In this document: one piece after another, positions 15,463-24,334 of the stretch | Numbering within the stretch: the first letter of the stretch is position 1 | How the letters are laid out: every line of letters begins with the position of its first letter | Source of the DNA: PCRC01 sp017848435 | GTDB lineage: Bacteria; Pseudomonadota; Gammaproteobacteria; Burkholderiales; Burkholderiaceae_C | Assembly: GCA_965284315.1 (NCBI GenBank) | Contig: OZ260072.1 | Coordinates: 2,976,001-3,040,000, forward strand | Direction of reading: 5' to 3' | DNA: 64,000 nucleotides | Notes under the pieces: generated by a model | Seen by the model: the letters and a program-made list of their open reading frames with translations, nothing else | Databases searched by the model: none | What the model was told of the DNA's origin: nothing | Made by a program: the position numbers and the translations under genes

Positions 15463-16204
15463 CGCGGTAGCGGTAGCCCTTGTAGCTCATCACCGCCGAT
15501 TTGGGGTTGATCTGCTCCAGCACGAGGTTGGGCAAGGGCTTCTCGCGCTCCTGGTACATCTGGCCGTTGACCATGAGCAGGCGGAACTTCGGGTTGGGCG
15601 AGTACGACGAGCCGCCGATCACCAGTGCCGGGATTTCGTTGCGGATATTGGCCGGCAGGTCGTTGAAGCTGTAGATCGGTTCGGCCGGTGTCGGCAGCAC
15701 GGGCGCAGGCGCGGGCGCTTCGGGGGTGCGCTGTGCGCGGACGTCTGCCCGTGGCTCAGCCCGTGCCGCATTGCGCGCGGCGGCGGCTTCGTTGGCGGCC
15801 GCCCGGCGTGCGGCGTTGGCCTGTGCGGCCACGCTCTGCCGTGGGGCGTCTGCCACCGCGTCGGGGCTGGCCAGGGGCGCGGGTGCCGCAGAGACGCTCA
15901 CTGTGGGCACGGCGGTGATGGCGGTGATCGCTGGCGGCGGCAACGGGGCCGACACGGGGGGCGGCGCCGGCAGCGGCGTCACCCGCGCGGTGATCTGGAC
16001 CGCCGGGCCAAACTGGTACCAGGCCAGACCGGCCAGCACCACCCCCACCGCACCACCCACCGCCCACAGCCAGAGGCGGCTGCCGCCATCGTCTGGCGGC
16101 GTGCTGGGGGGCAGCACTTGCTGACTGTGCAGGCCGGGCACGGCACCGCGCTCACGTTCGCGCTCGTTGTCGGCGCGCTTGAGGGCATCCAGGATGTACG
16201 ACAT
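15452..16204 (-). CDS. gspB: General secretion pathway protein B (GspB/PulB-like)
   Basis: The product has 250 aa. The conserved N-terminus MSYILDALKRADNERERERG is the GspB/ExeB signature. One transmembrane helix lies at about 45-67 (LWLWAVGGAVGVVLAGLAWY), then a long Pro/Ala-rich periplasmic linker, and a C-terminal domain (about 180-250, DLPANIRNEIPALVIGGSSYS) that resembles the GspB C-terminal domain. With GspA it helps the type II secretion secretin assemble through the peptidoglycan. It starts 4 bp after gspA ends, so the two form an operon. No other type II secretion gene is in the window. Confidence 0.88.
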   Translation of the reverse strand: MSYILDALKRADNERERERGAVPGLHSQQVLPPSTPPDDGGSRLWLWAVGGAVGVVLAGLAWYQFGPAVQITARVTPLPAPPPVSAPLPPPAITAITAVPTVSVSAAPAPLASPDAVADAPRQSVAAQANAARRAAANEAAAARNAARAEPRADVRAQRTPEAPAPAPVLPTPAEPIYSFNDLPANIRNEIPALVIGGSSYSPNPKFRLLMVNGQMYQEREKPLPNLVLEQINPKSAVMSYKGYRYRVNY

Positions 16205-16208
16205 GGCC

Positions 16209-17918
16209 TTATTGCCCCGCCGTCAAACGCGGCTCGTCGATGCCAATGGCACGGTTGAGCTGCATGAAGGTTTCGGCCCCGGCCACACCGTCGGCCTTGA
16301 GGCTGTTGGCCAGCTGGAAGGCCGACACCTGCGACTTGAGCAAGGCGTCGTAACGCTTCTGCTCACCGGGTTGCGGGCTGCCCTGGATCAGCGCCAGGCG
16401 CGATGCCAGCCAGGTCACTGCCGGGCCGCTGGCGCCCACGCGCAGCTTGCCGCTGTACTCTGGCGGCGCACGCCAGAAGGTGGCGTAGTCACCGCGCCAC
16501 ATCTGCAGCAGGGCGGCGAGCGACACGGTCTGGCTGACGCCGTTGCTCACCAGCGTGGCCTCCTTGTCGGTCAGGCGGGTGAGGAGCGCGTAGCTGCGTG
16601 CGTTGTTGCGCTCGTACACGGTCAACACGCCGGGCCGGTCCAGCTGCTGGATCAGCGTCAGCGTGGTTTTTTGCTCGAAACATTCCACCTGCTGCTGCTG
16701 GGCCTGCACGCAGGGGTTGCCCGTGCCGAGTTGCAGCTTCCACAGCGCGCCGAGTTCGCGCCAGGCGTCGTTTTCGTTGCGGGTGAAGCCGGGGGGTTCC
16801 TCGGCCTTGGCCACCGGGGCGCTGGCGGCCGAAGCCACCACCGCACTGGCCGCACCACCTGGGGCACTGGCAGCGGTGGCGGCCGCTGCGGGTCGGGCCA
16901 CAGTGGCCGTGTCCGCCGGCTTGCTGCGCGTGGCGAGGCTGACCACACCAAACAGGCCGATGCCCGCCACCAGACCCACGCCGAGCAAAGCTACCGGGCT
17001 CAGCTGCGAGAGCCAGGGCGCCCATTGCTGCCAACGTGGCACCGGGGCAGCGTCTGACGGTTCGGCGGGTTTGGCCGGGCTGGTCTTGGGGGTGCGGGGT
17101 TCGTCAAACACCTCCAGCGCGGCCTTGTCGATCACCGCGCTGTTGACCGCGCCCTTGCCATTGGCGTAGGCGCCGAGCAAGGCACGGTCGCACAGCAGGT
17201 TGATGCGCCGGGGCACCCCGCGTGAGCGGCGGTGGATCTGGCGGACCGCCTTACGGTCGAACGGGACCTCGCCCACCCGGCCTGCCACCGCCATGCGGTG
17301 GGCGATGTAATGCGCGGTTTCGGCCTCGGACAGCGCCGGCAAATGGAAGCGCGCCACCACCCGCTGGGCAACCTGCTCCATCTCGGGCCGGGCCAGCAGG
17401 GTGCGCAGCTCGGGCTGGCCGATGAGCACGATCTGCAGCAGCTTGCGCTCGTTGGTCTCGAGGTTGGTCAGGAGGCGCAATTGCTCGATCAGTTCGGCCG
17501 AGAGGTTCTGCGCCTCGTCGATGATCAGCACATTGTTCTTGCCCGCCGCGTGTTCTTCCAGCAGGAAGTCGTTCAGCGGGTCGAGGTAGTCCTTGATGGT
17601 CAGGGCGCCGTCGTGCTGCGGCGCCCAGTCGATCTGGAATTCGTCGCAGACCGACTGCAGCAACTCCAGCACGGTGAGCTTGGGGTTGAAGATGTAGGCG
17701 ACGTTGCAGTTGGCCGGAATCTGCTCCAGGAAGCAGCGGCACACGGTGGTCTTGCCGGCACCGATTTCACCCGTCAGCAGCACAAAGCCACCGCCGCCAT
17801 CCAGCCCGTACAGCAGGTGGGCCAGCGCGTCACGGTGCCGCTCGCTCATGAACAGATAGCGCGGGTCAGGCGCTATCGAGAACGGGGTTTCCTTGAGGCC
17901 GAAAAATTGCGTGTACAT
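16209..17918 (-). CDS. gspA: General secretion pathway ATPase GspA/ExeA
   Basis: The product has 569 aa. The N-terminus MYTQFFGLKETPFSIAPDPRYLFMS is typical of ExeA-like AAA ATPases. Walker A is LLTGEIGAGKTT near residue 48 and Walker B is NNVLIIDEAQNL near 130. After the ATPase module comes one transmembrane helix (about 297-320, VALLGVGLVAGIGLFGVVSL), then a periplasmic region ending in a peptidoglycan-binding-like domain (LKADGVAGAETFMQLNRAIG at the C-terminus). GspA and GspB form an inner-membrane complex for placing the secretin. It is upstream of gspB on the same strand. Confidence 0.92.
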   Translation of the reverse strand: MYTQFFGLKETPFSIAPDPRYLFMSERHRDALAHLLYGLDGGGGFVLLTGEIGAGKTTVCRCFLEQIPANCNVAYIFNPKLTVLELLQSVCDEFQIDWAPQHDGALTIKDYLDPLNDFLLEEHAAGKNNVLIIDEAQNLSAELIEQLRLLTNLETNERKLLQIVLIGQPELRTLLARPEMEQVAQRVVARFHLPALSEAETAHYIAHRMAVAGRVGEVPFDRKAVRQIHRRSRGVPRRINLLCDRALLGAYANGKGAVNSAVIDKAALEVFDEPRTPKTSPAKPAEPSDAAPVPRWQQWAPWLSQLSPVALLGVGLVAGIGLFGVVSLATRSKPADTATVARPAAAATAASAPGGAASAVVASAASAPVAKAEEPPGFTRNENDAWRELGALWKLQLGTGNPCVQAQQQQVECFEQKTTLTLIQQLDRPGVLTVYERNNARSYALLTRLTDKEATLVSNGVSQTVSLAALLQMWRGDYATFWRAPPEYSGKLRVGASGPAVTWLASRLALIQGSPQPGEQKRYDALLKSQVSAFQLANSLKADGVAGAETFMQLNRAIGIDEPRLTAGQ

Positions 17919-17989
17919 GGGTGGGAGAACAAGGGTCGCGCGCCCGGCATGTGCAGCGCAGGGGCATTCTCACACAAAGCCCTGCCCCC

Positions 17990-18415
17990 TCAGACCTTGG
18001 CAGCGCCCCACCGCGTCACCAGCACCAGCCCTGCACCCAAACCCACCACGAACAGCAGCGCGCCCGCCAGGCCGGCACCGCCCTGCCCCAGCAACACCAG
18101 CGCCGGGCCGGGGCACAGGCCGACCAGGCCCCAGCCCACGCCAAACAGCACGCTGCCCAACACCAGCCGGCGCGTCACCGGCCCCCGTTCAGGCAACACC
18201 ACCGGGGCGCCGCCCAGCGTGCGCGGGTGGCGCCGCACCCAGGCAAACACCGGCGCGGCCACGCCAATGGCACCGGCCATGACAAAGGCCAGCGACGGGT
18301 TCCAGGTACCGGCCACGTCCAGAAAACCCAGCACGTTCTGCGGGTTGGCCATGCCCGAGAGCAACAGCCCGCCACCGAACAGCAGGCCAATGGCCAAAGC
18401 GGTCAACAGCGCCAT
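17990..18415 (-). CDS. YeeE/YedE family membrane protein (PmpB-like half)
   Basis: This 141-residue protein has about four hydrophobic helices. The sequence GGGLLLSGMANPQNVLGFLDVAG is the hallmark of the shorter PmpB-like partner of YeeE/YedE proteins, and GVGWGLVGLCPGPAL holds a conserved Cys (near residue 107). The family moves sulfur-containing ions such as thiosulfate across the inner membrane; the E. coli relative YeeE uses conserved cysteines. The upstream gene encodes the companion half with a 1-bp gap, so the two should form one transporter. Substrate not determined. Confidence 0.85.
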   Translation of the reverse strand: MALLTALAIGLLFGGGLLLSGMANPQNVLGFLDVAGTWNPSLAFVMAGAIGVAAPVFAWVRRHPRTLGGAPVVLPERGPVTRRLVLGSVLFGVGWGLVGLCPGPALVLLGQGGAGLAGALLFVVGLGAGLVLVTRWGAAKV

Positions 18416-18416
18416 G

Positions 18417-18845
18417 TCAGGCCCCCAGCCCGTGGCGGGCGACGTAGACCGTCAACCCCGCCGTCAGCATGAAAATGGCAATCGCCACACCGGAGCGCAG
18501 CGACAGGTTGGACAGGCCACACACCCCGTGGCCGCTGGTGCAGCCATTGGCGAGGCCCGCGCCAACGCCGGTGACCAGCCCCGCCACGCCCAGCAGCACC
18601 CAACCGCCCGCCAGCGGCGGGGGTGGCACCCAGCCGGTGACCGCGGCCACCGCCCCGGCCACCAGCAAGCCGCCGACGAAGCCAGAGCGCCAGCCGCCCG
18701 GGCCGGCGTCCAGCACCAGCAGGCCCTTCAGGGCGCCGCTGACACCGGCAATGCGGCCTTGCAGCAACAACAGCAAGGCCGCGGCCAGGCCAATCAGCGC
18801 GCCGCCGGCAAGTGCCCGCAGGGCGGCGTCAGCATCCCAGACCAT
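18417..18845 (-). CDS. YeeE/YedE family membrane protein (PmpA-like half)
   Basis: The protein has 142 aa with about four membrane helices. The motif NGCTSGHGVCGLSNLSLRS (near residues 100-118) is the Cys-containing signature of the longer half of the YeeE/YedE pair. The gene is 6 bp downstream of the FadL-type porin gene and 1 bp upstream of its partner, so the three are probably co-transcribed. Uptake of a reduced sulfur compound is the family-level expectation and has not been shown for this protein. Confidence 0.85.
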   Translation of the reverse strand: MVWDADAALRALAGGALIGLAAALLLLLQGRIAGVSGALKGLLVLDAGPGGWRSGFVGGLLVAGAVAAVTGWVPPPPLAGGWVLLGVAGLVTGVGAGLANGCTSGHGVCGLSNLSLRSGVAIAIFMLTAGLTVYVARHGLGA

Positions 18846-18851
18846 GGCCGC

Positions 18852-20150
18852 TCAGAACTTGCGGCCCCAGGAGATGCCAATCGCATCTTCCTTCAGGCTG
18901 ATGTTGGCCTCGCCACCGCCAAAGCCCGCAGGGGGGTTGCCGGGGGGAATCGAGTTGCTGCCGCGCACGGTTTTCTTCGGTGCGTGCAGGTAGGAGAAGG
19001 TGAACTCGTTGTGCTTGTCTGCCGCGTAGGTGGCGCCGAGCGTGACGTTGGTTTGCACCACACCCGGGGCCAGGATGTTGAAGAAGGTCTGGTTGTTGGG
19101 AATCGGTTGCTGGGCGCGGCTGATGCCGGCGCGCAGGGTCAGCTTCGGGTCCACCGCGTATTCGCCACCGAGCTTCACCACGGTGATGTCGCGCCAGCCA
19201 AAGCTCGGGCCGTTGGCCGCGCCCAGCGGCACACCCTGGAACAGCGCGGCGTTGCTGTTGCCAATGGCGGGCGACCTGCTGTGCAGGATGCGCTGCACGT
19301 CGGCAGCGAGCGTCAGCTCCTTGCTGGCCTTGAAGGCAGCGCCCACGCCGTAGCTGGGCGGCACGTCAAAACTGCCTTGGTCAGGGAACAGGCCTTTGTA
19401 CTTGTCGAACTTGCCGAACTTGGTCTTGCTCTGGTAGGTGGCACCGACCGACAGCGCCTCGTTCAGCTTGCCGTAGTAGCCCAGGCGCACGCCCACACCG
19501 GCGGACGAATCGTTGCCTTTGTCGCTGACGTTGGCCGGGCTGGACGACAGCTGGCTGAAGAAGCCCAGACCGGTCGCCTTGAAGCGCTGGTAGCCGATGT
19601 TGAGCGCCACACCCAGCGTGTGGTCCGGCGCCACCTTGTAGGCCAGCGTGGGCGAGATGAACAGCTGCTCCAGGTTGATGCCGGCGCGGCCGGTGGCGCC
19701 AAAACGGGCGTAGGGGTTGCCGTTCTTGAAGTCGGTGTTCTGGCCGCCGTTGCCAAACACCGCCACGCCCACCGTGGTGTCCGGGTTGATGACCTGGCTG
19801 TAGCCAAAGTTGGGGATCAGGAAGATGGACTTGCCGTCGCCATTGAACTGCTCGTTCGGGCCAAAGGCGTTGCCAACGATCTCACCGCGCCGCACCGGCT
19901 TGAACACCTGCGCGCCCACGTCCAGGCGCGAGCCGACCGCGCTCAGCGTGGCGGGGTTGGTGGCGCCGGACAGCGCATCTTGGGGCAAGGCAATGCCAAT
20001 GCCGGCAATGCCTTCGGACTTGGTGCCGTAACCATGGGCAAAGTAGCCGTTGGTGGCGTACGCCGGCAGGCAGGCCAGCAGGCTGGCCGCTGCGATCAGG
20101 CCGCGCCGGGGCTGGCGCCAGAAGGGGTTGAGGTGTGTGCTGTGTGCCAT
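18852..20150 (-). CDS. Outer-membrane transport protein, OmpP1/FadL/TodX family
   Basis: The product has 432 aa, with ATG preceded by GAGGAAAAA. The signal peptide is residues 1 to about 33 (SLLACLPAYA cleavage region). The mature start TNGYFAHGYGTKSEGIAGIGIALPQDALSGATNPA is the FadL/TodX N-terminal hatch signature. Further on are the beta-barrel repeats and the C-terminal aromatic residue (SWGRKF) used for outer-membrane insertion. These channels take up hydrophobic compounds such as long-chain fatty acids or aromatic hydrocarbons. It heads a probable operon with the two YeeE/YedE halves, an unusual pairing because those are tied to sulfur ions. Confidence 0.92.
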   Translation of the reverse strand: MAHSTHLNPFWRQPRRGLIAAASLLACLPAYATNGYFAHGYGTKSEGIAGIGIALPQDALSGATNPATLSAVGSRLDVGAQVFKPVRRGEIVGNAFGPNEQFNGDGKSIFLIPNFGYSQVINPDTTVGVAVFGNGGQNTDFKNGNPYARFGATGRAGINLEQLFISPTLAYKVAPDHTLGVALNIGYQRFKATGLGFFSQLSSSPANVSDKGNDSSAGVGVRLGYYGKLNEALSVGATYQSKTKFGKFDKYKGLFPDQGSFDVPPSYGVGAAFKASKELTLAADVQRILHSRSPAIGNSNAALFQGVPLGAANGPSFGWRDITVVKLGGEYAVDPKLTLRAGISRAQQPIPNNQTFFNILAPGVVQTNVTLGATYAADKHNEFTFSYLHAPKKTVRGSNSIPPGNPPAGFGGGEANISLKEDAIGISWGRKF

Positions 20151-20548
20151 GGTTTTTCCTCGCGGCGTCGTGGCCGTTGTTGTGGGGTTGGGGTCGGTTC
20201 AAGGCCCACCGGAGTGGGTTGAGGCCGAGTATTCCGGTGCCCCTGCAACGGACCAACGACGCAATTCGCATGAATTCATGACCACCTTGTCTGTGGTGCT
20301 GACCGGGCACATTCCGGGCGCTTGGGTGGCACACCGCGCCTCCTTGGTTGCTACTTTTTTAATAGCTGAATAACAAGGTTTTACTAAGGCTCAAGGCAAA
20401 TTTGGCTTGAAAATTCCGCCCACAGACCCGCCGACGCCCCTGAACGGCACTGCACGGGCCTCTGCCGGGCCGAAGGGTGGCTGCGGTGTTGTAAATCTGC
20501 ACCGTGGCGGCGTGTAAGAAGCGGACTGGCCGGCCGACCAAACGGCAC
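20151..20548. other. 398-bp gap between divergent genes
   Basis: No gene is evident in this stretch. It holds the promoter regions of the leftward FadL-type gene and the rightward DUF1223 gene, a 12-bp palindrome CATGAATTCATG at 20269-20280, and copy B of the 67-bp repeat at 20348-20414. Confidence 0.5.
20348..20414 (+). repeat. 67-bp dispersed repeat, copy B
   Basis: It reads TTGCTACTTTTTTAATAGCT ... TTTTACTAAGGC ... ATTTGGCTTGAAAAT on the plus strand. It lies in the intergenic gap 135 bp upstream of the DUF1223 start. GC content is far below that of the flanks. Confidence 0.88.
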
Positions 20549-21304
20549 ATGACCACACCCCCCATGCCCCTCCGCCCTGCCCTGGCGTTCGCCGCCATGG
20601 CCCTGCTGGCCGCCAGCGATGCCCAGTCCGCCACCTGCAGCGTGCAGAGCGCCGCCACCGCCACGCCGGTGCTGGAGCTGTACACCTCGGAAGGCTGCAG
20701 TTCCTGCCCGCCTGCCGACAAATGGTTGTCCACCTTCAAAGACAAACCACCTGCGGGCGCGGTCATTCAGGCTTTTCACGTGGGCTACTGGGACTACATC
20801 GGCTGGGTCGACCGCTTCGCCGCGCCCGCCTACACCAGCCGCCAGCGCCAGATTGCCGCCTGGAACAGCCAGCGCAGCATCTACACCCCGCAGGCGGTGC
20901 TGAACGGTGCCGACTGGCGCGGCTGGTGGAACAACCAGCCCACCGCCAGCAACACGCCCGCCCAGGCACAGATCACCCTGAAGCAACTCGCACCCGACCA
21001 GTTTGAAGCGGTGGTGCGGCCCACCGCCGGCGCGCCGGCCAGCTGGTCCGCCTACTGGACCATCACCGAGCACGGCCACACCTCCAAAGTGAAAGCCGGT
21101 GAAAACGCCGGCACCGACCTGGCCCACGACTTTGTGGTGCGCCAGTACACCCCGGCCGGCGACTACCGCACCGACGCCGACAAGCCGCAAACGCTGTTGT
21201 TCCGCAGCATCGCGCCCACGCCCGGCCATGCGCGGCAGGTGAACCTGGTGGTGTTTGACCCGAAGAACGGCCGCACGATTCAGGCGGTGACGGCCGGCTG
21301 CTGA
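20549..21304 (+). CDS. DUF1223 domain protein, exported thioredoxin-like
   Basis: The product has 251 aa from ATG 20549. The signal peptide is about 1-27 (ALAFAAMALLAASDAQSA). The DUF1223 hallmark VLELYTSEGCSSCPPADKWL follows at 41-60; C50-x-x-C53 sits in a thioredoxin-like fold. FHVGYWDYIGWVDRFA and YTPQAVLNG are further family motifs. The redox or other function of DUF1223 is not established. The frame is open for 15 more codons upstream, but the ATG directly before the signal peptide is the better start. Confidence 0.85.
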   Translation: MTTPPMPLRPALAFAAMALLAASDAQSATCSVQSAATATPVLELYTSEGCSSCPPADKWLSTFKDKPPAGAVIQAFHVGYWDYIGWVDRFAAPAYTSRQRQIAAWNSQRSIYTPQAVLNGADWRGWWNNQPTASNTPAQAQITLKQLAPDQFEAVVRPTAGAPASWSAYWTITEHGHTSKVKAGENAGTDLAHDFVVRQYTPAGDYRTDADKPQTLLFRSIAPTPGHARQVNLVVFDPKNGRTIQAVTAGC

Positions 21305-21327
21305 ACGGCGGGCCGACTGGCCTACGC

Positions 21328-21834
21328 TCAGAGGGCCTTGCTGGCCAGATGGCGTGGGTAAGGCGGCACGTGTTGGCCGTAGGCCAGTTCGCTGGCCACG
21401 CGCAACATCAGGGCCATGTCAATCTGAGCGGGGTCGCGCGGCACCAGGTCGTAGTGGCACAGGGTGCCGATCAGCGTGCCGGCGGAGTCCATCACCGGCA
21501 CACCGCAGTAAGACAGCACCGTGGCCTGCGCCGCATGGCCTTTGAGCCGCTCGTCCAGCAGCGCGTTGGCCGTGGTGAACGCGCCGCCCGAGTCGCGCAC
21601 ATAGCAGCAGTAGGTGGCGTCGGCCGGCACTTCGTCGAGGTGTTGCACCTCGGGGTTCTCGCGGTCGAAAAAAACCGCCGCATTCGCCCTGTCGCCGTCA
21701 AAGCGGAAGATGCCGATGAAGCGGTAGTCGGTCAGGCCCAACAGGCCCGCCAAGGCCGCCCTGACCCCCGACGCCTGCAGCGTCGACGAAAACCTGGCAA
21801 AGGCTTCATCGGTAGAAAAACCAGGGGTGTGCAT
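21328..21834 (-). CDS. GAF domain protein
   Basis: This 168-residue protein consists almost wholly of one GAF domain. The typical end of the fold, VLSYCGVPVMDSAGTLIGTLCHYDL, is at about 105-130. GAF domains bind small ligands or sense redox state. There is no fused output domain, so it must act through a partner or as a stand-alone enzyme such as the free Met-sulfoxide reductases, although its Cys pattern was not matched to those. It lies 24 bp downstream of the flavin reductase gene and ends the desaturase-GST-SDR-flavin-reductase string. Confidence 0.75.
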   Translation of the reverse strand: MHTPGFSTDEAFARFSSTLQASGVRAALAGLLGLTDYRFIGIFRFDGDRANAAVFFDRENPEVQHLDEVPADATYCCYVRDSGGAFTTANALLDERLKGHAAQATVLSYCGVPVMDSAGTLIGTLCHYDLVPRDPAQIDMALMLRVASELAYGQHVPPYPRHLASKAL

Positions 21835-21858
21835 GCAAGGATTCTAGGGGCAGCGTTC

Positions 21859-22485
21859 TCAGCGTGCCCAGCCCTCTGGGCGCTTGAGTTCGAAGTTGCT
21901 GTCGGCCTTGGTGCGGCCATACCAGTCGGCCCCCAGGCGCGACACGGTGTCCAGCCTGGCCGGGTCGACCTGGCCGTTGGCGCCGACGATGCGCTCGTCA
22001 ATGTGCGCCGCCACCACCTCGCCCAAGACCATGTAGCAAGACGGTTTGTCTGCCGGGTACGGGGTGATGCTGGCCAGCCGGCATTCAAAGCTTGCAGGCA
22101 CACCGGCCACGCGGCGCGGCCTGACCTTCTCGCTGGGCAGGCTGGCCACCTGGGCGGCATCGAACTCGCTGGTGGTGCGGTCGTAGCCAAAGGAGGTCTG
22201 GTTCATGGCGTTCACCATCTCGAACGGCACCAGGTTGACCACAAATTCGCCGGTGGCGGCGATGTTGGCGGCGGTGTCTTTCATGCTGCCGTCGCTGTTG
22301 ACCAGCGGGCAAATCAGCAGCGTGGGCGGCGTGTGGGTCACCACCTGGAAGAAGCTGAACGGCGCCAGGTTGGGCACGCCCTCGGCCGACAGGCTGGAGA
22401 CCCAGGCCACCGGTCGGGGCGTGACGGTGGAGGCCAGCCAGTGGTAGGCCTGGCGGGCGCTCAGGCCGTCAAAGTCCACGTACAT
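21859..22485 (-). CDS. Flavin reductase family protein (DIM6/NTAB-like)
   Basis: The product has 208 aa. The family motifs are clear: the N-terminal YHWLASTVTPRPVAWVSSLS, then GVPNLAPFSFFQVVTHTPPTLLI for FMN binding, KDTAANIAATGEFVVNLV, and the C-terminal LGADWYGRT. Such split-barrel proteins bind FMN and may reduce flavin with NAD(P)H or act as oxidoreductases. It starts 8 bp after the SDR stop on the same strand. No flavin-dependent monooxygenase is adjacent, so the partner, if any, may be the desaturase-SDR set. Confidence 0.85.
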   Translation of the reverse strand: MYVDFDGLSARQAYHWLASTVTPRPVAWVSSLSAEGVPNLAPFSFFQVVTHTPPTLLICPLVNSDGSMKDTAANIAATGEFVVNLVPFEMVNAMNQTSFGYDRTTSEFDAAQVASLPSEKVRPRRVAGVPASFECRLASITPYPADKPSCYMVLGEVVAAHIDERIVGANGQVDPARLDTVSRLGADWYGRTKADSNFELKRPEGWAR

Positions 22486-22493
22486 GGGTGACC

Positions 22494-23402
22494 TCAGGCC
22501 GTGCCGCGCAGGGCTTTGCGGAGTGACACACCCAGTTCAGGCTTGTCGGCAAACGGGTCGGTCGGGTTGCGCGCCTGCAGCACGTCCTCCAGCCGCGTTT
22601 GCACCGAGGCCAGCGCCTTGGGGTGGCTGTAGATGTAGAAACGGCCAGCGGCCACGGCGTCAAACACCAGCTGGGCCACGTCGGTGGCGGTGACCTTGCC
22701 GCTGGTCACGGCCTTGTCGATCATCGCCTGGCCGATCAGTTGGCTGCGGGTGGGCTTCTCGGCCGCCTGCCCGTCGGGCCGGTTGCGCTGGCTCTGGCTG
22801 ATGCCGGTGGGCACAAAAAACGGGCACAGCACCGAGGCACTGACCTGGTCGGTCACCAGCGCCAGGTCCTGGTAGAGCGTCTCCGACAGGCTCACCACCG
22901 CGTGTTTGCTGACGTTGTAGATGCCCATGTTGGGCGGTGCCAGCAGGCCCGCCATGCTGGCGGTGTTGACGATGTGGCCGCGGTAAGCGGGGTCTTTGGC
23001 GGCGGCTTCCAGCATCATGGGCGTGAACAGGCGCACGCCGTGGACCACCCCCATCAGGTTGACGCCCAGCACCCATTCCCAGTCCTTGACCGAGTTCTCC
23101 CACACCAGGCCCCCGGTGCCGACGCCGGCGTTGTTGAACACCAGGTGCGGCGCGCCAAAACGCTGCGCCACTTCGGCGGCCAGCGCCTCCATCTGGGCGG
23201 CGTTGCCCACGTCCACCCGGCGTGCCAGCACCTGGGCACCGGCGGCGGTGAGTTCGGCCTCGGCGGCCTGCAAGGCGTCTTGCTGCACGTCCACCAGCAC
23301 CAGGTTCATGCCCAGTTTGGCGCCGATGCGGGCGCATTCCAGGCCAAAGCCAGAACCGGCGCCGGTCAGCACCGCTGTTTTGCCTGCGAAATCGGAGATC
23401 AT
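22494..23402 (-). CDS. Short-chain dehydrogenase/reductase
   Basis: The protein has 302 aa. The Rossmann motif TGAGSGFGLECA is at about 14-25, NNAGVG is near 88, and the catalytic residues are seen in NTASMAGLL (Ser) and YNVSKHA (Tyr-x-x-x-Lys). The ~60-residue C-terminal extension (FYIYSHPKALASVQTRLEDVL) is common in SDRs annotated as oxidoreductases of unknown substrate. Its ATG overlaps the GST-like gene's stop as ATGA, so translation is probably coupled. Confidence 0.9.
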   Translation of the reverse strand: MISDFAGKTAVLTGAGSGFGLECARIGAKLGMNLVLVDVQQDALQAAEAELTAAGAQVLARRVDVGNAAQMEALAAEVAQRFGAPHLVFNNAGVGTGGLVWENSVKDWEWVLGVNLMGVVHGVRLFTPMMLEAAAKDPAYRGHIVNTASMAGLLAPPNMGIYNVSKHAVVSLSETLYQDLALVTDQVSASVLCPFFVPTGISQSQRNRPDGQAAEKPTRSQLIGQAMIDKAVTSGKVTATDVAQLVFDAVAAGRFYIYSHPKALASVQTRLEDVLQARNPTDPFADKPELGVSLRKALRGTA

Positions 23403-24334
23403 GCCTCGGCCTTTTTCAACACAAAACCGACGCGGGGAAAGTGCACATGCACCGTGCCGGCACGCGCGTCGGTGCGGCGCAGGGTGTAGTGCATGCGGGT
23501 GGCGGCGACCAATTCACCGGCGGTGGGCTCCAGGCCAAAACTCTCGGCGGTGACGGTCACGGCCGAGCCGAGCGGGATGCCGTGCTCGTCCTGGAACACC
23601 TCGCCGTCCACCGGCAGCGGCTGGCTGGCGGCGGCCACCGCAATCGCGTCGGTGGCGCTCAACGGGGTGGACGTGCCGTGGCCAATGGCGGCCATGCGGT
23701 CCATCCACGCCAGCACGTTGGGTGTGGCGTCAAACAGGTTGGCCACCGCCGGAATGGCACGGGTGAACCACAGCGGGTGGTAGACCGAGAAGTCGGCCAG
23801 GCACGGCGCGGCGCCGAACAGGAAGGGCTGCTCGCCCAGCATGTTGGCAATGCGCCGCAGGTAGCTTTTGCAGGCCGCTGCCGCGTCGCCCGGGTACATG
23901 CGTGGCGCACCGCCGCGCATGGCGCCACGGTCGGCACCGAAGGCCTTGGCCTCGTCTGGCCCCATGCCCTGGGCCTGGAAGAACGACACCGCGCCCTTGG
24001 CGCTGAAGTTGTAGGCCATGGAGGTGGTGAACAGCGTGCTGTCGGCCCACTGCGCGACGATGCGGGCCGCGCCCTTGTGCTGCTCGGGGTAGAGCGTGGG
24101 CGTGGGCTGGCGGTGCTCCAGCACGTCGCACATCAGCGCGGTGTCGCAGTAGATGTCGGCCCCGACCTGCAAAAAGGGCGTGCGGCGGTAGCCACCGGTG
24201 AGCGCCTGCACGTCGGGCTTGGGCATGATGCTGGGAATGTGGACCGAGCGCCAGGCGAGTTGTTTGAAGCCGAGCACGAGGCGCGCCTTCTCGGCAAAGG
24301 GCGAGATCGGGTAGTGGTGAAGGATCAGCTCAGA
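23399..24334 (-). CDS. Glutathione S-transferase-like protein
   Basis: The product has 311 aa from GTG 24334, preceded by AAAGGAAA; a TTG further upstream is less likely because the ribosome site would lie inside the gene. The N-terminal thioredoxin-like GST domain starts ELILHHYPISPFAEKARLVLG and contains RTPFLQVGADIYCDT. The helical C-terminal domain holds FGAAPCLADFSVYHPLWF. An added ~80-residue tail (from about 225) is unlike standard GSTs. The start overlaps the desaturase stop by 5 bp and its stop overlaps the SDR start, so the three genes are tightly coupled. The substrate is unknown. Confidence 0.85.
   Translation of the reverse strand, partial: SELILHHYPISPFAEKARLVLGFKQLAWRSVHIPSIMPKPDVQALTGGYRRTPFLQVGADIYCDTALMCDVLEHRQPTPTLYPEQHKGAARIVAQWADSTLFTTSMAYNFSAKGAVSFFQAQGMGPDEAKAFGADRGAMRGGAPRMYPGDAAAACKSYLRRIANMLGEQPFLFGAAPCLADFSVYHPLWFTRAIPAVANLFDATPNVLAWMDRMAAIGHGTSTPLSATDAIAVAAASQPLPVDGEVFQDEHGIPLGSAVTVTAESFGLEPTAGELVAATRMHYTLRRTDARAGTVHVHFPRVGFVLKKAEA

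Noticed and set aside
17232..20222. 996-codon plus-strand frame opposite gspA, the YeeE/YedE genes and the FadL-type gene
   Set aside because: It covers four well-supported genes on the other strand; the composition is low-complexity and no family motif is seen.
20269..20280. CATGAATTCATG palindrome as an operator
   Set aside because: It is only 12 bp and isolated; it is recorded with the gap but is too short to claim function.
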